DNA of 50,166 bases from Candidatus Bathyarchaeota archaeon (GTDB lineage Archaea > Thermoproteota > Bathyarchaeia > Bathyarchaeales > Bathycorpusculaceae). The stretch is taken from the NCBI GenBank assembly GCA_003165195.1, contig PLSP01000077.1, positions 1-50,166 of the forward strand, in the 5' to 3' direction. Positions within the stretch are counted from its first letter, which is position 1. The number at the start of each line of letters is the position of its first letter. Both the position numbers and the translations under genes were made by a program. The notes under the pieces were generated by a model, which was not told where the DNA came from, ran no database searches, and saw only the letters and a list, made by a program, of their open reading frames with translations. Shown piece after piece: positions 25,922 through 34,531 of the stretch.

Positions 25922-25954
25922 ATACCTTATGTAAAGGTATATATGGTATATACC
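25922..25954 (-). promoter_or_regulatory. Inverted repeats upstream of the fused dehydrogenase gene
   Basis: ATACCTT-ATGTA-AAGGTAT (25922-25940) is a perfect 7-base inverted repeat. GGTATATACC (25945-25954) is a 10-base palindrome five bases on. They lie 56-88 bases before the ATG at 25866 and contain the TATA-like element, so they are probably promoter plus operator and give this gene a separate control from mtd. Confidence 0.5.
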
Positions 25955-25990
25955 AGAGGTTGGTAAAAGATAAAAAAATACGAAAAATGG

Positions 25991-26869
25991 CTAAATATTC
26001 ATTTGAGCGTAGGTTTCTTCATCAAATGTCGGCTGCAGCATCAATCTATTCTTTGTTTTCAATCTGCCATCCTTTGCATGAGGCTTCCGCAAAAGACTAT
26101 CGTTGTATTTTTCGATTTCACGCGCTTCTTCCGCAAGACGAGCAGCTGCCTGAGCGATTTCATGGGCGGCGGCGACAAGCGGAATATACTTTTCGCTCTC
26201 TTTTTCGATAAAACACGCCTGCGTATTGATTTCCGCAACTTTTTCCGCCATTCCGTAGGCCGCGATTGCTTTTGCTCTAGCATATGGGTTGACAAAGAAG
26301 GGTTGGTCACGAATAGTTGTGATGTCAATGATCATCTTTGGCAGTATTGGAGGTTCCCCAGCTTCAAGGGAGTAAACGACCTTGTCAATTTCCTGGTAAA
26401 CAATTCGGTAAACGCCCGTGATCGCTAGTACCTTGTTGATGTTAGAGTTAAAGAGCGCCATTTCAATGGGGTCTAGAAATTCTTTGCGAGCGCCTATTAA
26501 CGGGTCGCCTGTGATTATGAGGTAGCCTAAACCCTGTTTTTCGATGTCTGCTTTGACGCGTTTGCCAGGCGAATCAGTTATGACTATGCCTGGTATTTTT
26601 CTGCTTGACACTGCCTCTCTAGCTGTTGCTGGACCCGGCAACGCAGTATTTGGTGAAATGATGACTGCAATGTCGGGGTTAAACTCAAAGAATTTGGGCA
26701 AGGCTTCCTGGACATCTTCTGCTCCCATTTTTGAACCCGTAGTTACCACTCGAACTTTAATGTCTTTACGGTCAGCCAATTCATCCAAAAGTAACTCGAG
26801 ATTTGGTGATGTGCCTATATTTCCTGCTTTAAAGATTCCAATCTTTTTAGGTGCAACTTGTTCTGCCAA
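25991..26869 (-). CDS. mtd: F420-dependent methylene-H4MPT dehydrogenase
   Basis: A 292-residue protein that matches Mtd along its length: KIGIFKAGNIGTSPNLELLL at the N-terminus, VVTTGSKMGAEDVQ, IISPNTALPGPATAREA, ITGDPLIGARKEFLDPIEM, and FVNPYARAKAIAAYGMAEK. It reduces methenyl-H4MPT with reduced F420. It has no sequence relation to the MtdA/B-type enzyme encoded next to it, although both act at the same C1 oxidation level. It starts with ATG at 26869, 115 bases after the FrhB-like gene. Confidence 0.95.
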   Translation of the reverse strand: MAEQVAPKKIGIFKAGNIGTSPNLELLLDELADRKDIKVRVVTTGSKMGAEDVQEALPKFFEFNPDIAVIISPNTALPGPATAREAVSSRKIPGIVITDSPGKRVKADIEKQGLGYLIITGDPLIGARKEFLDPIEMALFNSNINKVLAITGVYRIVYQEIDKVVYSLEAGEPPILPKMIIDITTIRDQPFFVNPYARAKAIAAYGMAEKVAEINTQACFIEKESEKYIPLVAAAHEIAQAAARLAEEAREIEKYNDSLLRKPHAKDGRLKTKNRLMLQPTFDEETYAQMNI

Positions 26870-26984
26870 ATAAACTCGCTCCGTAACACATTAGGGGAAT
26901 CTTTTTGCTTTTAAAAGTTGCCTAACTTTAGATACAACAAATTTCGTTATACCGCCGCGGATAGATGACTGTTTTTCAGTTATC

Positions 26985-28040
26985 CTATGGCTGAGGTTGA
27001 GTAGTTTTTTTGGTGTCTCTTTTTTTCTTCGTAAGCTTGAGCAACAGACCTTTTGAGAAAGCCGATTCTTCTATCGGTTTTGATTCTAAGAATCCTGTTT
27101 TTTCAGCGTTTGTGAATAGTTCTTCGCCTTTTTCGGTTCGGATAATCGTGAAAGTCCATCCATCCAGTCCTAACCCGCCGACTGAAACATCCGCAAGCTC
27201 AGAGCTGAAGTCTTCACATACACTGCAGCTTGTTCTAACGTACGGTTTTATGTCAGCTAACGGGATGGCTGTGGTTCCAGCGGGCGTCGTCACAAGCATT
27301 TTTCCTTTGATGTTCATTTTTGTTATGTCGCTTAGGTTGATGCCGAGTTTGCCTTTAATGTGGGTTTCCATTAAGCCCTCATAATCAAAGCATTCAGAGC
27401 ACATGAGCCCCACCAAGTACTTTACTGGTGTGCTGAACTTCTTGACAGCGCCCATCTGCATTTTCCTAACGGCGTGAATTTGACATGGTGTGCCTACAAA
27501 GGCAATCTTAGTCTTTTTCTGCTTTATGGCTTCAGGCAAAGCTAGAAGCGCAGAAGAACAGGTATATTTTGTTCCAGCGGATTCAGTAATTTCCTCCAGC
27601 GTCGTTGCGAGAACTGGAATAGGTAAGAACGGTTTGTCTTGGTTTTTTCCAGAGACAACAGCCCCGTCTATCAAGCCACCCTTTAGGGCAGCCACGAGCA
27701 TCGCAGTTGTCGCTCCGCCGTCCTGGCGCGCTTTCAGGATGTCGACAGGTTTAGCCTGCGCAGCAGCTATTCGGCGGTAGACTCCGAATTCTTCCTGCGG
27801 GTTTCTTATTCTACCATAAATGAAGTCTTCGGCTTTATCCATCGCCCACTTGTATCTTGGACAGACTTGGCCACATATGCCGCAGACCTTGCACTCTTTT
27901 ATCAAGCCCGGTTTGCCCTGAGCAAGTTCGAGGCAACCAAAAGGGCAATTGACTACGCACGACCCGCAACTGGCGCATTTTCCAGTTTTCACAACTTCTG
28001 TTAATAATGAGTTTTCAAAACTAGTTTTTTGGGCGCTCAT
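26985..28040 (-). CDS. FrhB-family F420-linked iron-sulfur flavoprotein
   Basis: A 351-residue protein. An N-terminal ferredoxin domain has two [4Fe-4S] motifs (C22, C25, C28, C32 and C50, C53, C56, C60). The FrhB/FdhB domain follows, with RQDGGATTAMLVAALKGGLI, KYTCSSALLAL, FVGTPCQIHAVRKMQ and MCSECFDYEGL. The family oxidises or reduces F420 using FAD and passes electrons to hydrogenase, formate dehydrogenase, Fpo or ferredoxin. No partner subunit is adjacent. It lies upstream of mtd, so F420 cycling for the C1 pathway is the likely role. Confidence 0.88.
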   Translation of the reverse strand: MSAQKTSFENSLLTEVVKTGKCASCGSCVVNCPFGCLELAQGKPGLIKECKVCGICGQVCPRYKWAMDKAEDFIYGRIRNPQEEFGVYRRIAAAQAKPVDILKARQDGGATTAMLVAALKGGLIDGAVVSGKNQDKPFLPIPVLATTLEEITESAGTKYTCSSALLALPEAIKQKKTKIAFVGTPCQIHAVRKMQMGAVKKFSTPVKYLVGLMCSECFDYEGLMETHIKGKLGINLSDITKMNIKGKMLVTTPAGTTAIPLADIKPYVRTSCSVCEDFSSELADVSVGGLGLDGWTFTIIRTEKGEELFTNAEKTGFLESKPIEESAFSKGLLLKLTKKKRDTKKTTQPQP

Positions 28041-28061
28041 AATTTATCCTATTTATGTACA

Positions 28062-28073
28062 CGGTATTTAAGC
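28062..28073 (-). promoter_or_regulatory. TATA box for the FrhB-like gene
   Basis: Minus strand GGCTTAAATACC lies 22-33 bases before the ATG at 28040, implying a very short leader or a leaderless transcript. Confidence 0.6.
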
Positions 28074-28120
28074 CTTGACTGATTCGCTGTTTTATTTTTT
28101 AAAGTGTAGGGCGTCCTGTA

Positions 28121-28261
28121 ATGAATTCAAACAAAGAACTGATTAAATATCATCTTAGTAAACGGCCAACTCAGTCTTCCATCACAGCCCAACGTCGGGG
28201 TCCGTCGCCAGCACCCAAAGAAGTCGCACAGCTAACGATGCGCCGGACTAATAAGGCTTAA
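28121..28261 (+). CDS. Possible 46-residue basic peptide
   Basis: ATG at 28121 to TAA at 28259-28261 gives 46 residues rich in Arg, Lys, Ser and Pro (KYHLSKRPTQSSITAQRRGP). There is no good Shine-Dalgarno (GGGCGTCCTGTA lies before it). It fills much of a 316-base gap between the FrhB-like gene and the M42 peptidase. It may be random; I include it only because the gap is otherwise empty. Confidence 0.2.
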   Translation: MNSNKELIKYHLSKRPTQSSITAQRRGPSPAPKEVAQLTMRRTNKA

Positions 28262-28356
28262 CGCTGAGTCGTCTAAGCACCTATGTTTTGCACCGCAATT
28301 GTTAATAAGTTATAGTCTTCAGAGTTCTAGTCGTAAACTTTCAAGAGGCATAATGA

Positions 28357-29400
28357 TTGTCGATAAACGAGAATTTGGAGAAGCTCTCAAACGCTTGTGG
28401 AGTGACAGGCAGAGAAAACGAAGCTAGAGAATTGATGATTAGGCTCATGACCCCCTATGCAGACGAAATAAGGGTGGATAGACTTGAAAACGTTATAGCT
28501 GTCAAGAAAGGTAAAGAAAATGCGCCGAAAATTATGCTGGCTGCCCACATGGATGAAGTAGGGTTAATGGTAAAAACCATCAATAAAGAAGGCTTTTTGC
28601 AGTTCGCAAAAATGGGCGGTATTGACGACCGCATCCTGCCTGCACAGAAAGTAACAGTATTTTCGAGAAAGGGTCCATTCCCAGGGGTAGTTGGTTCCAA
28701 GCCGCCTCATATTCAGAAAGAGGAAGAACGAAAAAAAGTCCTAACTTCAGACGACCTCTTCATTGACATAGGTGCAGAAAACAAGGAAGCCGCCTTGGCG
28801 ATGGGTGTGGCACCAGGAGACCCAGTGGTTTTTGACGTGAAATATGCGTCGCTTGGCAAAGACGTGGTTATGGGGAAAGCTTTCGATAATCGTGCTGGCT
28901 GCGTTACAATGATTGAAGCGCTTAAGTTGATGGAGAAAACTGAATATACAATCTATGCAGTCGGGACTGTTCAAGAAGAGGTTGGGTTGCGTGGTGCTGG
29001 AGCAGCCGCTTTCGGTGTTGATCCAGACCTTGCAATAGCGCTTGATGTAACCATCGCTGGGGACACTCCGGGCGTACGTGAATTTGACACCACCGTTAAG
29101 ATGGGCAAGGGGGCAGCTCTCACAATCAGTGATTCGGGTCTCATTACTTCGTCAAAGATTTTGCGCTGGCTAATAGATTCAGCCGAAGAAGAAAAAATCC
29201 CCTACCAAATCGAAACAGGCTTAATGGGTTCAACTGATGCAGCTCGCATTTCCCTAACACGCCAAGGCATCCCATGTGGCAATGTATCTATACCTACACG
29301 TTACATCCATAGCCCAGTGGGCATCCTAAGTCTAAAAGACATCGAGAACTCCGCCAAACTCACCGTAGCGGCAATAAAAAGAGTCTCAAAGTATTTCTAG
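28357..29400 (+). CDS. M42 family metallo-aminopeptidase
   Basis: A 347-residue protein with all metal ligands of the TET/M42 family: AAHMDEVGLMV, KAFDNRAGC, VQEEVGLRGA, ALDVT and the C-terminal RYIHSPVGILSLKD. It is a dinuclear-metal peptidase, usually a dodecameric TET particle that trims peptides from the proteasome. Some members are labelled endoglucanase in error. The start is TTG at 28357, with AGAGGC 10 bases before. The redox gene follows 14 bases later. Confidence 0.92.
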   Translation: MSINENLEKLSNACGVTGRENEARELMIRLMTPYADEIRVDRLENVIAVKKGKENAPKIMLAAHMDEVGLMVKTINKEGFLQFAKMGGIDDRILPAQKVTVFSRKGPFPGVVGSKPPHIQKEEERKKVLTSDDLFIDIGAENKEAALAMGVAPGDPVVFDVKYASLGKDVVMGKAFDNRAGCVTMIEALKLMEKTEYTIYAVGTVQEEVGLRGAGAAAFGVDPDLAIALDVTIAGDTPGVREFDTTVKMGKGAALTISDSGLITSSKILRWLIDSAEEEKIPYQIETGLMGSTDAARISLTRQGIPCGNVSIPTRYIHSPVGILSLKDIENSAKLTVAAIKRVSKYF

Positions 29401-29414
29401 GAAGGTTAAGACAC

Positions 29415-29867
29415 TTGTCAGCTGAAGAAGTTATTAAACAAGCAATCAAACATAACCAAAGTGGCTACAACTGCGCGCAGAGTATATTGCTTGCATTGTA
29501 TGAGCATTTAGAGCCTGGATGCGAAAACGAGGCAATTCCAAAAATAGCAGCTGGATTCGGCGGCGGCATCGGGCAATGCGGTTCGGTATGTGGTGCCTTA
29601 ACAGGTAGCATAATGGCAGTTGGAGTCAGGGATGCGCCAAACGAGCCTGGTCCTGAAAAACGTGCAAAAGGCAATGCAGACGCAAAAACGCTACTCAAAC
29701 TTTTCGAAAAGCAACAAGGAACCACTTTCTGCAGAGACCTGCTCAAATATGACTTGTCTAATCCTGAAGAGGCAGCAAAAGCAAAGAAGGAAGGCGCATT
29801 TGGGAAAGTTTGTCCCAGCCTGATTAAGGCAGCTGTTGAAAACTTTCTTGCCCTTTCAGGCAAGTAA
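29415..29867 (+). CDS. C_GCAxxG_C_C family redox protein
   Basis: A 150-residue protein with the named motif series: GYNCAQSILLAL, GFGGGIGQCGSVCGALTG, then TFCRDLLKYDL and KVCPSLI. The conserved cysteines and Gly-rich stretch give the family its name; a redox-active or metal-binding role is assumed, but the substrate is unknown. The start is TTG at 29415 with AGGAAGG upstream. It is probably cotranscribed with the M42 peptidase. Confidence 0.88.
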   Translation: MSAEEVIKQAIKHNQSGYNCAQSILLALYEHLEPGCENEAIPKIAAGFGGGIGQCGSVCGALTGSIMAVGVRDAPNEPGPEKRAKGNADAKTLLKLFEKQQGTTFCRDLLKYDLSNPEEAAKAKKEGAFGKVCPSLIKAAVENFLALSGK

Positions 29868-29937
29868 AACCGTTTTCTTTCTTTTTATTTTAAATAAATA
29901 GCGAAAGTGTTTTTAGAACATACCTCTCACTTACCTG

Positions 29938-30405
29938 TTGAGGCTTACTGCATTGAGCAAAGATGAAGCAAAATTTGAGGGCAAATTTGAGTTTTTGGAA
30001 CATACCGCTGACGTTTACGTTCGGACACATGGCCAATCAATGGAGGAAGCCTACGAGAACGCTGCCTTATCAATGTTTGAGACGATGACGGACACCGATA
30101 AAATAGGTCAGAACCAAGAAGAAACAGTAGAGGTTGAAGCTGAAGACCAATATGCGCTTCTCTATAATTGGCTAGAAGCTTTGCTCGTTAAATCTGAAAC
30201 TGAAGGCATTCTTTACTCAAAATTCAAAATAGGCAACTGGAAAGAAACCGATGACGGATTCAAGTTTAAAGCGAAGGTTTGGGGTGAAAAATTCGACGCT
30301 CAAAAGCACCCGCAGAAAGTCGCAGTTAAAGCTGTGACTTACCATAGAATGGTGATTATAAGGGAAAAAGACCGTGTGGTCTTAGAGTTCATACTTGATA
30401 TTTAG
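29938..30405 (+). CDS. Archease
   Basis: A protein of about 150 residues with the archease pattern: FEFLEHTADVYVRTHGQSME, then EDQYALLYNWLEALLVKSE and a C-terminal KAVTYHRMVI. Archease activates RtcB for RNA ligation and broadens its nucleotide use; an rtcB gene lies 2.5 kb downstream. The first start is TTG at 29938. A TTG at 29953 with TTGAGG ahead is equally plausible and would trim five residues. The end overlaps the convergent adk by 4 bases. Confidence 0.93.
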   Translation: MRLTALSKDEAKFEGKFEFLEHTADVYVRTHGQSMEEAYENAALSMFETMTDTDKIGQNQEETVEVEAEDQYALLYNWLEALLVKSETEGILYSKFKIGNWKETDDGFKFKAKVWGEKFDAQKHPQKVAVKAVTYHRMVIIREKDRVVLEFILDI

Positions 30406-31085
30406 GCTAACTTTTGTTTTTTGAGGTCTTCTATTAGTTCGTCAACGATTGGTTCGGGCTTCTGTTCAATTCTTTTGGTTGTTGCAGTGATAATTGGCAA
30501 TTTCTTTTTCTTATAATATTCTAGCAGTGGTTCTGTCTGCTCTTGGTAAACCTGCAATCTCTTAGTTATGACTTCTGGGTTGTCGTCGGATCGTTGGTAG
30601 AGTGGTCCACCACATTTGTCGCATAAGCCTTCCACTTTAGGTTTTAAGAATCGAATATTATAGACTGTTCCGCAGTTTCGGCAGATTCTGCGTGACGATA
30701 GCCGCTCGATTATTATTTGGTCAGGGACGTCTAACAAAAGTATAACGTCGATTTTGGTGATTCCTTCAAGAGTTTTTGCTTGTTCAAGTGTTCGTGGGAA
30801 ACCGTCTAAGATGAAACCTTTGCCCTCTGGTATGTCGCTTAGTCGCTGCTTTAAGATTTCTACAACAACTTCGTCTGGAACAAGTAGACCTTTTTCTACG
30901 AAACCTTTGACTTTTTTGCCTAATTCAGAGTTATCCTTCATTAACTCTCGGAAGATATCTCCAGTGGCGATTACTTCAACGCCAAGTTTTTCTTTAAGCC
31001 TTGAACCGTAGGTGCCTTTTCCAGCGCCTGGGGCTCCAAAGATAATTGCCTTCACGTGTTTTTGCCGCCTATCCGCTTCTTCCAT
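30402..31085 (-). CDS. adk: Adenylate kinase with zinc-binding lid
   Basis: A 227-residue kinase with P-loop GAPGAGKGT at 17-25, NMP-binding segment ATGDIFRELM, DGFPRT, and a LID with two Cys pairs (CRNCG and CDKCG) that bind zinc, as in the long bacterial-type enzyme. It interconverts ATP, ADP and AMP. This is the AdkA-like long form rather than the short trimeric archaeal one. It starts with ATG at 31085. Confidence 0.95.
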   Translation of the reverse strand: MEEADRRQKHVKAIIFGAPGAGKGTYGSRLKEKLGVEVIATGDIFRELMKDNSELGKKVKGFVEKGLLVPDEVVVEILKQRLSDIPEGKGFILDGFPRTLEQAKTLEGITKIDVILLLDVPDQIIIERLSSRRICRNCGTVYNIRFLKPKVEGLCDKCGGPLYQRSDDNPEVITKRLQVYQEQTEPLLEYYKKKKLPIITATTKRIEQKPEPIVDELIEDLKKQKLA

Positions 31086-31167
31086 AGAAACTATGGATAA
31101 TTAAACTTTTATGCATAAAGAACATCGCCGAATTTCTGTTTATACTTATCCTTCTAGGATTGCCCGA

Positions 31168-31815
31168 TTATGGCAGCATCGATGCTCCGATGTATGTTGC
31201 TGCTATGTTAAAGTGGTCGATGTCCTGTCTTGAAGTCGCCAAATAAATTGTTAAGGTTGTGTTTTCGCCGCTGTTTAAGAACGTGTTTGCGCCTCCGTTG
31301 GTAAATCCATAGGGCGGTGTTACATCAGTCGCGGCGATGACGTTTCCATGTTTATCGTAGATTTGGGCTGTGAGATAAACGTAGACATGTGAGTAATTGG
31401 TGGTGTAGGTTTCGCCATTTGGCAAAATCATTGTCGGTTGATTCGGGGGGAGGTTCTGGTCCGTGTAATCGTTTCTTATTGTAACGTTTACAATAAAGCA
31501 GGAATCTCCTCTTTCGATAACCGGCGTTGGGACTGGCCCATTTGGTGAGCCTAATGGAGAAGCTGATGCAAAAGGGTAGGTGCCATATGCTGAGGTTACG
31601 GTTGTCACGAGGATTTTGCTATCTCCTCCAGAAGGCAACGGCAGATAATAGGGTGTAACTTGAGAGCTGGCTGCTCCCGAGGGCACTGTTGGAATATGAT
31701 TCGCTGACGAGGAAAGAACTATGAAAACCAAAACTCCAGAAACTACCAACGCCATCAAAACTGCACTAAGCAGAAGCTTTTTCTTTTTGCTTTTTGGCTG
31801 ATTCTCAGTCGCCAT
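31168..31815 (-). CDS. Membrane-anchored extracellular protein
   Basis: A 215-residue protein starting with ATG at 31815 behind AAGGAGAG. Residues about 8-30 are a basic stretch followed by a single membrane segment (LLLSAVLMALVVSGVLVFIV). The rest is Thr/Pro/Asn-rich and beta-like (FIVNVTIRNDYTDQNLPPNQ), as in immunoglobulin-like archaeal surface domains such as the DUF4352 type. The fold is inferred. Most of the protein should face outside. Confidence 0.7.
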   Translation of the reverse strand: MATENQPKSKKKKLLLSAVLMALVVSGVLVFIVLSSSANHIPTVPSGAASSQVTPYYLPLPSGGDSKILVTTVTSAYGTYPFASASPLGSPNGPVPTPVIERGDSCFIVNVTIRNDYTDQNLPPNQPTMILPNGETYTTNYSHVYVYLTAQIYDKHGNVIAATDVTPPYGFTNGGANTFLNSGENTTLTIYLATSRQDIDHFNIAATYIGASMLP

Positions 31816-31952
31816 TTCCCGTCTCTCCTTGGGCAAAATAGCGTCTCTATGTCTTAAGCCTATTCTTTAGCGCTCATGCAAAAGAGGAATTATCAGTTTT
31901 TGCTGAAGCAAAGCTTATGGATGCCACCGCAGTAACCTCATAGGCGATTCAC

Positions 31953-32876
31953 GTGCATACGCGGGAAATTGCAAAAAACCTCTATTTAATCGAGTTGGAG
32001 ACTGGCGGCTTCAAGAATCTTATCTGCAGCTACGTAATTAAAGGCGCTAAAACCACGCTTGTAGAATCCGGTCCCACCTCTTCAGTACCACGGTTGCTTG
32101 ACGGCTTAGACGAGCTCAAAGTAAAGCATGAGGATGTAGAGTATGTTGCCATTACGCATGTTCATCTAGACCACGGCGGAGGCGCTGGCACTTTGCTAAA
32201 GTCATTGCCGAACGCTAAAGTCATCGTACATCCTCGAGGCATGCCTCACTTGGTTGATCCACAGCGGCTTTGGGCTTCAGCGCAGCTAGTTTTGGGGTTC
32301 GTCAGCAGTATCTTTGGCCAACCTGAGCCAGTTCCAAAAGAACGAATAGTCACCGCAACTGAAGGCATTTTTAATTTGGGCGATGGCGCCAAATTGACCG
32401 TTACGGAAACAGTTGGCCATGCTTCGCACAACCTTAGCTTCAAAGAGTCATTCAACAACGGGGTTTTCCCAGGAGACGCAGCTGGCACATATTTACCTGA
32501 ATTCGATGCGGTTGTGCCGACAACTCCGCCACCATTCCATCTTGAATCGGCTTTGTCGTCTTTAGATAAGCTAATTGCTCTTGACCCGACGGCACTGTAC
32601 TACAGCCATTTCGGCAAAGCATCAAACGGAATTCAACTTCTCATCGACTATAAAGTGCAATTAAAGCTTTGGGCAAAAATCGTGGCGGAAGGCGTAAAAG
32701 CAGATCAGACTTCAGAGCAGATAAGCGAGAGAATTCTTGCCGAGGACAAAGTTATGTGCAAGTACGCTGATTATTTCAGGAGCCACCCCATCTACTCTAG
32801 AACTGTGATTATCAACAGCTTGCAAGGCTTTATCGAATACGCCAAGCAAACGCAGACCCCTGCTTCTCCTTCATAA
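31953..32876 (+). CDS. MBL-fold metallo-hydrolase
   Basis: A 307-residue protein with the metallo-beta-lactamase motif THVHLDHGGGAG, a downstream ETVGHASHNLSF histidine, and FPGDAAGTYLPEF with the bridging Asp. A final YYSHFG supplies the last His. The fold binds two metals and hydrolyses thioesters, phosphoesters or lactones; the substrate is not indicated. The start is GTG at 31953. RtcB follows 67 bases later. Confidence 0.88.
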   Translation: MHTREIAKNLYLIELETGGFKNLICSYVIKGAKTTLVESGPTSSVPRLLDGLDELKVKHEDVEYVAITHVHLDHGGGAGTLLKSLPNAKVIVHPRGMPHLVDPQRLWASAQLVLGFVSSIFGQPEPVPKERIVTATEGIFNLGDGAKLTVTETVGHASHNLSFKESFNNGVFPGDAAGTYLPEFDAVVPTTPPPFHLESALSSLDKLIALDPTALYYSHFGKASNGIQLLIDYKVQLKLWAKIVAEGVKADQTSEQISERILAEDKVMCKYADYFRSHPIYSRTVIINSLQGFIEYAKQTQTPASPS

Positions 32877-32943
32877 ATGTTTAATAGTGTACTTTTTCTT
32901 TTCCAGTCATGGTGAAGTGGTTTTGGGTGAAAGTGAAAGTAGA

Positions 32944-34401
32944 ATGGCGCCAGAACAAGTTCCGCTTGAGAAAGTAAACGATTACGTTTGGCGCATCCCA
33001 AAGTATAAGTCTGCTATGCGTGTGCCAGGTATGGTTTTTGCTAACGAAGTGTTGATTGAGAAAATGAAGACTGACCGCACGCTTTGGCAATGCTCAAACG
33101 TGGCGCAGCTACCTGGCATTTACAAGTACGCAGTTACATTACCTGATGGACATGAAGGCTACGGTTTTCCAATAGGCGGCGTCGCTGCAACCGACTACGA
33201 CAATGGCGTCATTAGCCCGGGCGGCGTAGGATACGACATCAACTGCGGAGTGCGCCTCCTAGCAACTACCCTTACAGAAGCTGAAATTCGCCCTAAACTT
33301 GCCCCATTGGCCGAAACAATCTTCCGCAACGTGCCCTCAGGGCTTGGAAGCCGCAGAAAAGACCTATCTATATCCTCATCTGACCTTGACCATTTGGCAG
33401 TTGAAGGCGTACAGTGGCTAATCAAACGCGGATTCGGCTGGCCAGAAGACGCAGAACACTGCGAAGAACAAGGTGCCATGCCCAACGCGGACCCAAGCAA
33501 AGTTTCAAATACCGCTAAAAGCCGTGGATTAACTCAGATTGGAACGTTGGGTTCAGGAAACCACTTCTTAGAAATCCAAAAAGTTGATAAAATCTACAAT
33601 CCTAAAACCGCGAAAACTTTCGGAATAACGCAGGAAGGCCAAGTAACAGTCATGATTCATTGCGGTTCAAGAGGATATGGGCATCAAGTTTGTAGCGACT
33701 ATCTCAGAGTCATGGAGCGTGCAGTCGAAAAATACAAGATAACCTTGCCTGACCGCGAATTAGCCTGTGCCCCGGGAAACAGCAATGAAGCCCGCGATTA
33801 TTTCCAAGCAATGGCTTGCGCAGTTAATTACGCATTTTGTAATCGTCATGCAATCATGCATTGGGTGCGACAAAGCTTTCAGCAAGTATTTCAACAGGCC
33901 CCCGAAAACTTCGGTCTAAAACTTGTTTACGACGTAACACATAACATTGCCAAAGTAGAAACTCACAATATTGACGGTGTGGAAAAGAAGGTTTGGGTTC
34001 ACCGCAAAGGAGCAACACGTGCTTTTCCACCAGGACATCCTGATATTCCGGCTGATTATCGTAGTGAAGGGCAACCCGTCCTTATCCCTGGAAGCATGGG
34101 CACAAGCTCTTGGGTTCTGGCAGGTTCACAGAAAGCAATGGAATTAACTTTTGGTTCTACAGCGCATGGTGCAGGTAGAATGATGAGTCGTTCCGCAGCA
34201 AAGCGGCAATTTTGGGGCGGCGACATCAAGGCCGGTTTGGAGAAGCGCGGTATAGTTGTGCGCGCTGCGAGTACATCGGTTTTAGCTGAGGAAGCAGACC
34301 CAGCATACAAAAATGTGGATATAGTTGCTGATGTCAGTGATAAAGTAGGAATCGCCACTAAAGTTGCAAGACTTGTTCCATTGGCTGTTGTAAAAGGATA
34401 A
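32944..34401 (+). CDS. rtcB: RNA-splicing ligase RtcB
   Basis: A 485-residue RtcB with the metal-binding GVGYDINCGVR (D98, C101), GSGNHFLEIQ, HCGSRGYGHQV and GSTAHGAGRMMSR, which carries the histidine that is guanylylated. It joins 2',3'-cyclic phosphate and 5'-OH RNA ends, for example in tRNA splicing. No intein is present, unlike some archaeal copies. The ATG at 32944 is preferred because the family begins near this point. Archease lies upstream. Confidence 0.96.
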   Translation: MAPEQVPLEKVNDYVWRIPKYKSAMRVPGMVFANEVLIEKMKTDRTLWQCSNVAQLPGIYKYAVTLPDGHEGYGFPIGGVAATDYDNGVISPGGVGYDINCGVRLLATTLTEAEIRPKLAPLAETIFRNVPSGLGSRRKDLSISSSDLDHLAVEGVQWLIKRGFGWPEDAEHCEEQGAMPNADPSKVSNTAKSRGLTQIGTLGSGNHFLEIQKVDKIYNPKTAKTFGITQEGQVTVMIHCGSRGYGHQVCSDYLRVMERAVEKYKITLPDRELACAPGNSNEARDYFQAMACAVNYAFCNRHAIMHWVRQSFQQVFQQAPENFGLKLVYDVTHNIAKVETHNIDGVEKKVWVHRKGATRAFPPGHPDIPADYRSEGQPVLIPGSMGTSSWVLAGSQKAMELTFGSTAHGAGRMMSRSAAKRQFWGGDIKAGLEKRGIVVRAASTSVLAEEADPAYKNVDIVADVSDKVGIATKVARLVPLAVVKG

Positions 34402-34408
34402 GTTTTTC

Positions 34409-34444
34409 AGCATTTTTCTTTTTTTAGTTTTTGTATATTTTTTA
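34409..34444 (+). terminator. T-rich terminator after rtcB
   Basis: T runs (CATTTTTCTTTTTTTAG, GTTTTTG, ATTTTTTATG) start within 10 bases of the rtcB stop. Confidence 0.55.
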
Positions 34445-34531
34445 TGTAATGAATTGGGAAATTGTATATCTAAAAGCTTAACAATGGCACTACTCACTTA
34501 AACGCAAAAGAAAAAGTGGGATTATGTTCAT

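Noticed and set aside
26003-26428. Plus-strand frame opposite mtd
   Set aside because: It is antisense to the conserved C-terminal half of Mtd and its translation has no domain pattern.
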